NCBI GenBank assembly: GCA_964440935.1 | Contig: CAYTTY010000061.1 | Coordinates: 1 to 17,934 of the forward strand | From: WJJR01 sp964440935 | GTDB lineage: Bacteria > Zixibacteria > MSB-5A5 > WJJR01 | Length of the DNA stretch: 17,934 bases | Direction: 5' to 3' | Shown: positions 7,530 through 15,665 of the stretch, in pieces | Numbering within the stretch: position 1 is the first letter of the stretch | Layout of the letters: the number at the start of each line of letters is the position of its first letter | Notes under the pieces: model-generated | What the model was told of the DNA's origin: nothing | Database searches by the model: none | What the model saw: the letters and a program-made list of their open reading frames with translations, nothing else | Position numbers and translations under genes: made by a program

Positions 7530-9229
7530 GGTCCGGTCTCCACTGAATCGGCAGATCTCTCAATGCCGGGAAACGGCCGTTTATGCATGTTGCCGATATA
7601 CAGGACTTGCCAGATCGATCGTTGGTGGGCAAGAATCGTCTCTCGTAGTTGCCCACTCTCCAAAGTGGTCTCACACAGGTAGTATGGCGTAGTGTAAAAT
7701 GGTGCTGGGAACGAATCCATCACCTGTCCCATCCGATGCATCGATTCGAGCACGAAGAACGGGTTCATTTCCCATCCCGGTTCTGCCTCACGGGACGACG
7801 CCTGTTCGATCACGGTCACGTGGTCGAGTGCTGGATTGACGACGGCCCAGTTTGCTTCCGGTAACAGTCCATCCTTCGGCGAAAACCAACTGACATCACG
7901 GTTCCCGCTCGCGCGCGCAATCATGACCGGTGCGAAATACCCGGCCAGCAGGGGTGGATCGTACGTGTACGCCGCTGATGATGATCCGGCATCACTCCAA
8001 TGCGGCACGTGATCCAGAACATTCTGCTTCAATGCGTCGAGCCCGGTCGGAGTATCGAGCGCGGCCCGAACGTTGGGAACGCTGACAATCAGAGACAGTG
8101 TCATCGCACCTGCACCGATCCATGCCAGCATACGTTGAGATCGCCCGGTAACCTGCGAGATCGTCTCAACGACGGCGATGGCTCCGAATTGGATGACCAG
8201 GACCACGGCCGACGCATACATCCGCGCGCCGCGGGGCCACAGGGCAAACGTGAAGACCCCGATAATGAGTAACGCGAAGATCCAATACGGTGCGAATTTC
8301 GAATGCAATCGCAGTCCAGCTCGTCGCTGGACCAGCATGATGATCACCGTACCCATAACAAACACAAAACCGCCGAGATACCAGAGATGCATCAGGATAT
8401 TGTCACACACTCCCCATCGGACAACGCCCAGCCGGTCGGGCATACGAAACAACATTGCGGAGACCATCTCACCGTACGGAGGGTGTGCGATGGTCACGGC
8501 CGCCATGACGATCGGTACCCAGACAAGAGTGGCGAACGCATCGACGATGAGCGACCGTAGCGACCCTTGACTCCAGGTCAAGTCGATCGCTCCCGCAGGA
8601 CGCTCATCGAACGCATACCAGATCAGGGTCAAGACAACTCCCGCAAACACAAACGGCAACCACTTAAAATCAGTCAGAACAAGCAATCCACCCACAACCC
8701 CCACCAGCATCGAGAACCACCAATAGCCGGCCGATCGCCGACGCTGAAATAGTCTCCACCAAATCATGAGTGTTGCCAAAAGCAACCATAGCGCCATCGA
8801 CTGTAATGTCGGGTTAAGCATGGTCACATACTTCACAGTAAACGGTAAGGCGAGAATCACACTGATCTTCAACAACCACGCCAACCAGTAGCCCTTCCTT
8901 CCGGGAATCGGTATCGCCAGGAGAATCGCGAACCAAAGGAGGTTGTAATAATCGAAACCTGCTTCGCCGAACCAATCTTTGAACAGCCTTACCGGATAAG
9001 CGTATCCGATCTTCCGCGTGGCATACGAGATTTCACCGATGCGTCCGCCCTCGGTTACGAACTCCGGAACGGCAATGTCCATCACCAGATCAGCTTCATC
9101 CCAGAAGCGGATCATCTCACGGTTCGACGTGGCAAGAGTGTAGGCGCCGTAGAGCCCACAGCAGAGCCACACGACCAGAATGACTCGCCGGAGCCAAGTA
9201 TCTGTGCTTCGTTGGGGAGTATCGTCCAC
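7526..9229 (-). CDS. Polytopic membrane protein, candidate GT-C-type glycosyltransferase (paralog A)
   Basis: A 567-residue paralog of the next gene with the same architecture: N-terminal helix, external loop with MIRFWDEADL and GRIGEISYATRKIGYAYPV, many membrane helices, and a soluble C-terminal region. Blocks shared by both copies include VKYVTMxNPT, ITDFKWLPF / LTDFKWLPF, HLWYLGG, WPRGARM, TPTGLD, PAPFYTTP and YIGN with RPFPG. The membrane-facing segments diverge more than these blocks. No known catalytic family is certain. GTG start, 18 nt after gpsA, without a visible ribosome site, which suggests coupling to gpsA translation. Function is unknown; the nearest analogy is a GT-C glycosyltransferase acting on a lipid carrier at the outer face of the inner membrane. 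Confidence 0.8.
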   Translation of the reverse strand: MDDTPQRSTDTWLRRVILVVWLCCGLYGAYTLATSNREMIRFWDEADLVMDIAVPEFVTEGGRIGEISYATRKIGYAYPVRLFKDWFGEAGFDYYNLLWFAILLAIPIPGRKGYWLAWLLKISVILALPFTVKYVTMLNPTLQSMALWLLLATLMIWWRLFQRRRSAGYWWFSMLVGVVGGLLVLTDFKWLPFVFAGVVLTLIWYAFDERPAGAIDLTWSQGSLRSLIVDAFATLVWVPIVMAAVTIAHPPYGEMVSAMLFRMPDRLGVVRWGVCDNILMHLWYLGGFVFVMGTVIIMLVQRRAGLRLHSKFAPYWIFALLIIGVFTFALWPRGARMYASAVVLVIQFGAIAVVETISQVTGRSQRMLAWIGAGAMTLSLIVSVPNVRAALDTPTGLDALKQNVLDHVPHWSDAGSSSAAYTYDPPLLAGYFAPVMIARASGNRDVSWFSPKDGLLPEANWAVVNPALDHVTVIEQASSREAEPGWEMNPFFVLESMHRMGQVMDSFPAPFYTTPYYLCETTLESGQLRETILAHQRSIWQVLYIGNMHKRPFPGIERSADSVETGP

Positions 9230-9247
9230 GTTCGTTGGCGCGATGCG

Positions 9248-10270
9248 CTAGCGACGAATTTCCGATGTCAGTGGCCGTGTCATCAGATTTGTTAACGCGA
9301 TTTTAGCGGGAATCCCCTCGAACAACATGGCGTGTACCGCCTCAGCAATCGGCATGTCGACGTCGTATGGGCGCGCCAGACGGAGGGCGGCGCGTGTCGC
9401 ATTCACGCCTTCGGCCACCATCGACATCTCCGCCAGAATATCGTCGAGCGGCCGGCCACGACCGATTTGTTCTCCAACATGTCGATTCCGGGAGTGCTGC
9501 GACAAACAGGTCGTCACCAGATCACCGACACCAGACAGCCCGGCAAAGGTCTCGGGATTCGCTCCCATCACCACCCCCAGACGGGTGATCTCCGCCAGCC
9601 CACGCGTGAGCAAAGCGCCCTTCATGTTGTCCGAACTGTCAAACCCAATCCCGTCAACAATCCCTGCGGCAATCGCCACGATGTTCTTCAGGGCAGCGCC
9701 TAGCTCCACGCCAATGGGGTCATCGCTGGTGTAGACCCGAAACTGCTCGGAGGAAAAGATGTGCTGAGTACGCCCGGCGGCCGTTTGATCGGTCGATGCG
9801 GCCACGACCGCGGTGGGAATGCCTCGTGCCACTTCCTCGGCATGCGACGGACCCAAAAGCGCGACCGCATCGGAACGGTTGAGCATGGTGTTGATAATCT
9901 CCGTCATTCTCTCCCCGGTTTCGATGTCGATTCCCTTGGCCAGGGAGACGATCAGGGCGTCGTTCGGTATGGCACCCGAGAGGGATTGCGCGGTTGGGCG
10001 AACGGCTGTCGAGGGTGTTGCAAAGACGACCACATCAGCGCCACCAACCGCACGCGCAATATCGCTTGTAACTTCAATTGATCGCAGCAATATAATGCCC
10101 GGCAACTTCTTAGAGAGCGTGCGCGATCGGCTAAGCTCCTCCGCTGCTTGAGGATCGAATTCCCATAGGGTGGCATGGTGGCCGGTCTGGGTCAGTAGAT
10201 TGGCTATTGCCGCACCCCAGCCGCCGGCACCCAGGATCGCGATCCGTGCTTCATCAATCACGTCGGACAT
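9248..10270 (-). CDS. gpsA: NAD(P)-dependent glycerol-3-phosphate dehydrogenase
   Basis: A 340-residue GpsA, which reduces dihydroxyacetone phosphate to sn-glycerol-3-phosphate, the backbone for phospholipids. The N-terminal Rossmann motif ILGAGGWGAAIANLL (GAGGWG at 14-19), VVFATPSTAVR, SLAKGIDIETGERM, LLGPSHAEEVARGIPTAVV, the catalytic-lysine region ELGAALKNIVAIAAGIVDG, and GLSGVGDLVTTC are all present. The ATG at 10270 gives the usual length. A TTG at 10327 in the same frame has a strong upstream AGGGGGAT and would add 19 residues, so the true start is open. It follows plsY closely. The reaction product is the PlsY substrate, so the two genes form a functional pair. Cytosolic. Confidence 0.95.
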   Translation of the reverse strand: MSDVIDEARIAILGAGGWGAAIANLLTQTGHHATLWEFDPQAAEELSRSRTLSKKLPGIILLRSIEVTSDIARAVGGADVVVFATPSTAVRPTAQSLSGAIPNDALIVSLAKGIDIETGERMTEIINTMLNRSDAVALLGPSHAEEVARGIPTAVVAASTDQTAAGRTQHIFSSEQFRVYTSDDPIGVELGAALKNIVAIAAGIVDGIGFDSSDNMKGALLTRGLAEITRLGVVMGANPETFAGLSGVGDLVTTCLSQHSRNRHVGEQIGRGRPLDDILAEMSMVAEGVNATRAALRLARPYDVDMPIAEAVHAMLFEGIPAKIALTNLMTRPLTSEIRR

Positions 10271-10346
10271 GACACGAGGATAGGCACAGGTCTGATTCGG
10301 AGGCAACGAAAATAGAAGTGCGCACAAACGGATCCCCCTACCGCAG

Positions 10347-10985
10347 TCACTCTGCCGATGCCTTACGATCGCGGAACCGCGTCTCTTCTCCGCGTATCAG
10401 ACGTTTCACATTGGTGCGATGAGTGAAGATGACCAGCACAAAAAGTAAGATCGTCGCCGCAACGAGAGAATCGCCAATCGGCACGTTGAACACAAACCGA
10501 CGAATGACAACCGCAATCGTGACCGTAAGTGCCGCCAGGATCGATCCCAATGAGACAATCCGCGTCGTCAGAAACACCAGCAGCCAGACAACGAGGGCGA
10601 CACCCACCTCCAACGGAAGCAAGGCCAAAAACACGCCTGCCGCTGTGAGCACGCCCTTCCCGCCCTTAAACCGGGCAAAGATAGGAAAGAGGTGCCCGAT
10701 GATCGCGGTGGCACCGAGGATCAGACTCGTTGCCGGGATGGTGAGGGAAACATCTTGTGCCGCGAGCGGGCCCAGCCAGAAGACCGGTGCGAAACCCTTC
10801 AGGACATCGACCACGCCGACTACAATCGCCCACTGAAAGCCGAGGACGCGTGCCACATTGGCGGCGCCCATGTTTCCAGACCCGTAGCGACGGACATCAA
10901 CGCCCTTCGCCATCCGTCCTACCCAGACCGCTGATGGAATGGAACCGGCGAGATAGGCAACACAGATCGAGATAGCGAACATCAT
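10347..10985 (-). CDS. plsY: Glycerol-3-phosphate acyltransferase PlsY
   Basis: A 212-residue integral membrane enzyme that moves an acyl group from acyl phosphate to position 1 of glycerol-3-phosphate, the first step of phospholipid synthesis in most bacteria. Family motifs are present: AGSIPSAVWVGR (13-24), the glycine-rich YGSGNMGAANVARVLG (34-49), and GHLFPIFARFKGGKGVLTAAG. Five or more hydrophobic segments fit the family. I use the ATG at 10985; a TTG at 10997 would add four residues. Neither has a clear ribosome site. It lies 76 nt upstream of the chosen gpsA start, and its product pairs with GpsA. Confidence 0.95.
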   Translation of the reverse strand: MMFAISICVAYLAGSIPSAVWVGRMAKGVDVRRYGSGNMGAANVARVLGFQWAIVVGVVDVLKGFAPVFWLGPLAAQDVSLTIPATSLILGATAIIGHLFPIFARFKGGKGVLTAAGVFLALLPLEVGVALVVWLLVFLTTRIVSLGSILAALTVTIAVVIRRFVFNVPIGDSLVAATILLFVLVIFTHRTNVKRLIRGEETRFRDRKASAE

Positions 10986-11053
10986 TGCGTGAGGCAATGT
11001 GTGGGAATGTGAACGTCTGGGCCAGAGGAAAACGATTTTAACGATAACTGCAG

Positions 11054-11118
11054 GTCAGGTCCACGGCGCGCCAACAATCAATACGCTTCCCATCGCGGTA
11101 CCGCGCCGGGGACCTGAC
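11054..11118. repeat. Long inverted repeat in the leuS-plsY gap
   Basis: Left arm GTCAGGTCCACGGCGCG (11054-11070) and right arm CGCGCCGGGGACCTGAC (11102-11118) are reverse complements at 16 of 17 positions, around a 31-nt loop. A separate perfect 12-nt palindrome CGCGGTACCGCG (11094-11105) overlaps the right arm, so two foldings compete. It fills part of the 246-nt gap between leuS and plsY, in which I see no gene. It could be a terminator or attenuator, or a dispersed repeat. Confidence 0.7.
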
Positions 11119-11231
11119 AAATATCGCTGAGCTGGTGCACATGGTGAGCGACTCTCAGGAGCCCGGCGCAGCACTGCGTAAGGGACATCGAAACCCCTCA
11201 GAATACACCGTGCCCCTGAGCTGCCAGGTTA

Positions 11232-13769
11232 TCACTTCACCACAATATTCACCAGTCGCCCCGGCACATGAATCGTTTTCACGACACTTTTGCCCTCCAA
11301 ATGCGGAATGACCTTCTCATCGGACTGCGCCGCGGCAACAATAACGTCTTCCGACGCGTCCGCCGGCAATGTCACTTGCCCCCGCAGCTTGCCATTGACC
11401 TGCACGGCGATGGTTTGCGTGTCGCTGGGGAGTGCGCTCTCATCAACCTGGGGCCACGAGGATTTGAACACGCTCGGCCCGAATCCCAGATGCTCCCACC
11501 ATTCTTCCGCCAGATGCGGCGTCAACGGCGCCATCAGCCTGACCATTATGGCCGCACAGACCGCGCGCAACTGCACTCCGAGTTGATCACCGGGGGATGC
11601 CTCGTTCAACAGTTCCATGACTGCGGCGATGTGGGTGTTGAGCTGCATGTTGTCGAAATCGCGGTCGACCTTTTCAATTGTCTGATGTAGCTTCCGATAG
11701 ACCGCTCGCTCGATATCGTTGAGGTCCGCACCGGCGAATCGCGCATCGGGATCACACTTCTCTTTGCCCAGGGCGTCCTTCGCACTGCCCACGAACTGAT
11801 CCAGTTTCAGCAAGAACCGTTCGGCCCCGACCATTCCCGCATCGCTCCACAGAACCTCGCGGTCACCCGGTGTGGCGAAAAACATCGCAACACGCACCGG
11901 GTCGACACCGTGCTGGTCCATCATATCGATCGGCGACGTGACATTTCCGCGCGATTTCGACATCACAAAACCCTGACTGTCGAGCACCATGCCGTGATTG
12001 AACATGCGTGTCGCCGGTTCGTTAACCGTCAGCCAGCCGATATCCTTCAGAAACTTCGTGAAGAACCGGAAGTAGATCAGGTGGCCGGTGGCATGCGTAA
12101 TACCGCCCATGTAATAATCGATGGGCAGCCACGCGGCGGCTTTCTCCTTGTCAAATGGCGCCTTTTTGTTCTTCGGATCGGTGTAACGCAGAAAGTACCA
12201 CGATGAGCACATGAAGGTGTCCATCGTATCGGGATCACGTTGCGCATCACCGTCGCACTTCGGGCATTTCACATTCATGAACTCAGGCACATCAGCCAGC
12301 GGCGACCGCCCCTTGGGGAGGAAATCGATATCCCCTTTCGGAAGCAGCACAGGGAGATCCTTCTCCGGCACCGGCACATACCCGCACTTGTCACACTCGA
12401 TCATCGGTATCGGTGCGCCCCAGTAGCGCTGACGTGAAATCAGCCAATCAGTAAGGTGATACTGCTTCTGTGCGCGTCCAATGCCCTGCTTGCAGACATG
12501 GTCAACCACGGCGTCGAATCCGGCCTGACCTTCGAGACCGTTGAACTGGCCCGAGTTGATCATCGTCCCCCAACTCGATTTCGCCTCGGTCATCGTGTTG
12601 GGATCGAGTTCTTCGTCGCCTTCCTGTATGACCGGACGGATGGGCAGATTGTATTTGCGCGCAAATTCGAAATCGCGCTGATCGTGCGCGGGCACCGCCA
12701 TGATGCATCCGGTGCCATATCCGGACAACACGTAGTCGGCCACCCACAGCGGAATCATCTCCTCATTGAGCGGATTCTTGACCCGAACACCTGTATCAAT
12801 TCCCGACTTGTCTTCCGAGGGGGCATGGTCGTCTCGCTGTTGTCGTGCGCGCGCTTCCTTCGCGAACGCCTCAACTGCATCGCGACGGTCGTCGGGAATC
12901 GGCAGATCGGGAAGCAGTGGCGAATCGGGAGCGACACACATAAACGTGACGCCGAAGATTGTGTCGGGCCGAGTCGTGAAGATCGGGAACTTGCTCCCAT
13001 TTTCGAGCGTGAAGTCGATTTCGGCGCCGTACGATCGCCCAATCCAGTTGCGCTGAAGTGTCCGCAGGTTGTCCGGCCAACCGGTCAGTTCATCCAGATC
13101 GTCCTGCAGACGGTCGGCGTACTCGGTGATCTTGAAGTACCACTGGGTCAGGTTCTTCTTCTCAACGACGCTCTCACATCGCCAGCACACACCTCCGGCT
13201 GCCTGTTCATTTGCCAGTACTGTATTGCAGGTTGGACACCAATTGACATCGCTGGCTTTGCGATACGCCAGCCCGTGTTTGTACAACTGGACGAACATCC
13301 ACTGGGTCCACTTGTAATAATCGGGAAGGCACGAGTTCACCTCGCGCGACCAGTCGAAGGAAATCCCGATCCGCTGCAGAGTGGCCTTCGATTGCGCGAC
13401 GTTCTTCAGCGTCCATTCTTCCGGGTTCATCCCGCGTTTAATCGCCGCCTGCTCAGCGGGCAATCCGAACGCATCCCACCCGAACGGATGCAGCACCTGG
13501 TACCCTTCCATCATCCGCTTGCGGGCGATGGCGTCGGTCATGGTGTAGTTGCGGAAATGCCCCATGTGGATGTCGCCCGATGGATAAGCAAACATCGGCA
13601 TCACGAAGTATTTTCTCTCGGGATCGGGTTTGTCCGGTGCCCGAAACAGCTTCATCTCCTCCCACCGTTGTTGCCATTTGGCGGCGGGATCGGGGAGTTT
13701 CGAACGGTATACCACAGCGGTCGTTCGACCAGAGGTCTCCTCGGCTTCTGTCTTCTTGTCTTCCATCAT
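11232..13769 (-). CDS. leuS: Leucyl-tRNA synthetase
   Basis: An 845-residue class I synthetase that charges tRNA-Leu with leucine. The HIGH motif appears as HMGH (68-71) in AYPSGDIHMGHFRNY, and the KMSKS motif as VMSKS (602-606). Zinc-type cysteine pairs are visible in CPTCN...CWRC, CDKCGY and CPKCDG. The editing (CP1) domain includes the Thr-rich IFTTRPDTIFGVT, and the C-terminal domain ends in VPGRLVNIVV. There is an extra charged N-terminal stretch of about 25 residues relative to E. coli LeuS. Start ATG at 13769 (or 13766) overlaps the stop of the RAYT gene as ATGATG, and its ribosome site lies inside that gene, so leuS translation may be coupled to a mobile-element-type gene. Confidence 0.97.
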   Translation of the reverse strand: MMEDKKTEAEETSGRTTAVVYRSKLPDPAAKWQQRWEEMKLFRAPDKPDPERKYFVMPMFAYPSGDIHMGHFRNYTMTDAIARKRMMEGYQVLHPFGWDAFGLPAEQAAIKRGMNPEEWTLKNVAQSKATLQRIGISFDWSREVNSCLPDYYKWTQWMFVQLYKHGLAYRKASDVNWCPTCNTVLANEQAAGGVCWRCESVVEKKNLTQWYFKITEYADRLQDDLDELTGWPDNLRTLQRNWIGRSYGAEIDFTLENGSKFPIFTTRPDTIFGVTFMCVAPDSPLLPDLPIPDDRRDAVEAFAKEARARQQRDDHAPSEDKSGIDTGVRVKNPLNEEMIPLWVADYVLSGYGTGCIMAVPAHDQRDFEFARKYNLPIRPVIQEGDEELDPNTMTEAKSSWGTMINSGQFNGLEGQAGFDAVVDHVCKQGIGRAQKQYHLTDWLISRQRYWGAPIPMIECDKCGYVPVPEKDLPVLLPKGDIDFLPKGRSPLADVPEFMNVKCPKCDGDAQRDPDTMDTFMCSSWYFLRYTDPKNKKAPFDKEKAAAWLPIDYYMGGITHATGHLIYFRFFTKFLKDIGWLTVNEPATRMFNHGMVLDSQGFVMSKSRGNVTSPIDMMDQHGVDPVRVAMFFATPGDREVLWSDAGMVGAERFLLKLDQFVGSAKDALGKEKCDPDARFAGADLNDIERAVYRKLHQTIEKVDRDFDNMQLNTHIAAVMELLNEASPGDQLGVQLRAVCAAIMVRLMAPLTPHLAEEWWEHLGFGPSVFKSSWPQVDESALPSDTQTIAVQVNGKLRGQVTLPADASEDVIVAAAQSDEKVIPHLEGKSVVKTIHVPGRLVNIVVK

Positions 13770-14341
13770 TTCGATTCCGGGTTCTCAGGATCGAGTGCCC
13801 ATTTCGGTGGATTGAGTGCAAAGTATCGACGTTTCTCGTTCAGATTATCTTCGTTCCGAATGATGTGCTCGTAGTAGTTCCGTTGCCAGAATTTTGTCCC
13901 TGGTGTTCCTCGTCGCGTATTGACTGCCTTCGTGCTCTGGTATTTGAAGTAGGCCACCACCTGACCAAGCGTTGGCCCGCGTAGGGGCGTGGTTTCCGCG
14001 CCCTTTCCCCGCGACGACGCATTTTCGATTCGAGAATCACTCTCTCCCGGGATTGGGCGGGGAGACCCCGCCCCTACGCGATTCTCAAATACCAATATGC
14101 CGTGGATGTGATTGGGCATGATGATGAACTCGTCCAATTGCACGTTCTCGAAGCGCTTTGGAACCACATACCACCATTGTTTTACGATTCTGCCGGTTTC
14201 CGTAAGCAGGACATTCTCATCCATCACAACGCCAAGCACACACTCCCGCCCCTGCACGCACACCATCATAAAATACGCCGCCGTCTGACGGTAATCATAC
14301 TCCCGTAAACGAATTGAGCTACGGGTGTGATACTGCATCAC
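13766..14341 (-). CDS. REP-associated tyrosine transposase (RAYT, IS200-like Y1 family)
   Basis: A 191-residue HUH single-strand endonuclease. The metal-binding HUH motif is IIMPNHIHGILVF (H78, H80) and the nucleophile tyrosine lies in WQRNYYEHIIRNEDNLNEKRRYF (Y156 or Y157). Such proteins recognise a GTAG/GGAG tetranucleotide beside a hairpin and are thought to spread REP repeats. Between the two motifs is an insert of about 35 residues (88-122) of low complexity (VGAGSPRPIPGE...GKGAETTPLRGPT). It is encoded by two inverted REP hairpins inside the gene. The start is GTG 14341 or ATG 14338, within a hairpin, 6 nt past the asnS stop. The 3' end overlaps leuS. The frame and motifs are intact, so it is probably functional. 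Confidence 0.92.
   Translation of the reverse strand: MMQYHTRSSIRLREYDYRQTAAYFMMVCVQGRECVLGVVMDENVLLTETGRIVKQWWYVVPKRFENVQLDEFIIMPNHIHGILVFENRVGAGSPRPIPGESDSRIENASSRGKGAETTPLRGPTLGQVVAYFKYQSTKAVNTRRGTPGTKFWQRNYYEHIIRNEDNLNEKRRYFALNPPKWALDPENPESK
13980..14003 (+). repeat. REP-like hairpin 1 with GTAG head, inside the RAYT gene
   Basis: A 24-nt element, CGTAGGGGCG then TGGTTTCCGCGCCC, with the GTAG head at 13981-13984. Bases 13985-13992 pair with 13996-14003 (8 bp, one T·G wobble) around a TTT loop. It is a 21/24 match to hairpin 2 in opposite orientation. It codes for residues about 114-121 of the RAYT. Confidence 0.85.
14055..14078 (-). repeat. REP-like hairpin 2 with GTAG head, inside the RAYT gene
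   Basis: On the minus strand it reads CGTAGGGGCG then GGGTCTCCCCGCCC, with the GTAG head at its outer end. Stem 14055-14062 with 14066-14073 is 8 perfect bp around a 3-nt loop. It faces hairpin 1 across 51 nt, heads outward, as in REP doublets. It codes for residues about 88-96 of the RAYT. Confidence 0.85.
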
Positions 14342-14351
14342 ACTCCCCTAC
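14323..14351 (-). repeat. GTAG-headed hairpin across the asnS stop and RAYT start
   Basis: On the minus strand GTAG (14351-14348) contains the asnS stop TAG. It is followed by a hairpin: 14323-14331 pairs with 14337-14345 (9 bp, one wobble) around a 5-nt loop. The candidate RAYT start codons (14341, 14338) fall in the stem. The first 8 nt, CGTAGGGG, match the two internal REP hairpins; the rest of the stem sequence differs. It may be a divergent REP, the 5' end of the RAYT unit, or a translation-limiting structure. Confidence 0.6.
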
Positions 14352-15640
14352 GGATACAACCGCCCCAACGTTCGTGCAAACGGGATGGTTTCGCGCACAT
14401 GATCGAGACCGCAGATCCAAGCGACCGTGCGTTCCAATCCCAGGCCAAAACCGGAATGTGGGACGCTACCGTACTTGCGCAAATCCAAATACCATTTGTA
14501 CGCCTCTTCCGGTAACTTCTGTTCGCGAATGCGTGCCAGCAGTAGATCGTGATCATCCTCACGCTGCGATCCGCCAATCAACTCACCGTACCCCTCCGGT
14601 CCGATCAGATCATCACACAGAACGAGGTCCTCACGGTCCGGATGCTGTTTCATATAGAACGCCTTGCAGACTTTCGGCCAGTTGTACACGAACACCGGAC
14701 AGTCGTACTCCTCGACCAGTTTCTCCTCATCCGGTGCACCGAAATCCATCCCATACTCGATCGGCATCCCGGCATCCTTGAGCTTCGCAATTGCCTCGTC
14801 GTAACTCAATCGTGGAAATGGCGCGGAAACCGACTCCAGCTTCGACACATCGCGCTCAAGAGTTGCCAAGTCTTCCCGTGACTTTTCCAAAACCCATGCA
14901 ACGATGTAACAGACCAGATCTTCCTGCCACTGCATATTGCAGTCACTGTCGCAATAGGCGACCTCCGGTTCGAGCATCCAGAATTCATTCAGATGCTTGC
15001 GTGTCTTTGATTTCTCCGCACGGAACGTCGGGCCGAAACAGTAGACCCGCCCATGCGCCATCGCCGCGGCCTCCACGTACAATTGGCCGGTTTGCGCCAA
15101 ATACGCTTTGCCCAGATCGAAATACTGCGTCTCGAACAGTGTGTTGGCGGCCTCGCCAATCGATCCGGTCAGAATCGGTGTGTCGATCAGCACGAAATCG
15201 CGCTCGTAAAAGAACTGACGGATCGCCATGATGATCTCGTTACGCACTCGCATGATAGCGTGCTGCCGCGATGATCGCAGCCAGAGATGCCGATGGTCCA
15301 TCAGAAAGGCCGGACCATGTTCTTTCGGCGTAATCGGGTACTCATCGGCGATTTGGACGATCTGCAGATCGCTGACGGTCATCTCGTATCCGCCGGGCGC
15401 ACGCTTATCTTCACGCATGACACCAGTCATCGTGAGTGATGATTCCTGAGTAAGCTCTTCGAAGTTGTCCAAACCAACTTCGCTGCACTCACCTTTGACC
15501 AGCACACCTTGCAAGTATCCTGTGCCGTCGCGCAGCACGACGAATTTAATCTTGCCACTCGATCGTTTTTGATACAGCCAGCCGCGCACCGTGACCGTCT
15601 CACCGACATGATCTTTCAGTTCTCTGATATAGACGTTCAT
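14348..15640 (-). CDS. asnS: Asparaginyl-tRNA synthetase
   Basis: A 430-residue class II synthetase that charges tRNA-Asn. The N-terminal OB-fold anticodon domain is VTVRGWLYQKRSSGKIKFVVLRDG. Class II motif 2 is FRAEKSKTRKHLNEFWMLEPE, and motif 3 is the C-terminal GFGLGLERTVAWICG followed by HVRETIPFARTLGRLYP. GGSQREDDHDLL favours AsnRS over AspRS. The form resembles Thermus and archaeal AsnRS more than the E. coli enzyme (impression from recall). I use the ATG at 15640, just before NVYIRELKDHVG; the frame stays open to 15709 but that part overlaps the deacetylase gene. It lies 25 nt after the deacetylase stop and 6 nt before the RAYT. Confidence 0.95.
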   Translation of the reverse strand: MNVYIRELKDHVGETVTVRGWLYQKRSSGKIKFVVLRDGTGYLQGVLVKGECSEVGLDNFEELTQESSLTMTGVMREDKRAPGGYEMTVSDLQIVQIADEYPITPKEHGPAFLMDHRHLWLRSSRQHAIMRVRNEIIMAIRQFFYERDFVLIDTPILTGSIGEAANTLFETQYFDLGKAYLAQTGQLYVEAAAMAHGRVYCFGPTFRAEKSKTRKHLNEFWMLEPEVAYCDSDCNMQWQEDLVCYIVAWVLEKSREDLATLERDVSKLESVSAPFPRLSYDEAIAKLKDAGMPIEYGMDFGAPDEEKLVEEYDCPVFVYNWPKVCKAFYMKQHPDREDLVLCDDLIGPEGYGELIGGSQREDDHDLLLARIREQKLPEEAYKWYLDLRKYGSVPHSGFGLGLERTVAWICGLDHVRETIPFARTLGRLYP

Positions 15641-15665
15641 TGTTCTTTCAACCTGTTCGATTTGT

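Noticed and set aside
12456..13874. Plus-strand open frame of 472 codons across leuS
   Set aside because: It is antisense to leuS, which has unambiguous HIGH and KMSKS motifs; the translation has no recognisable domain and follows from codon bias on the opposite strand.
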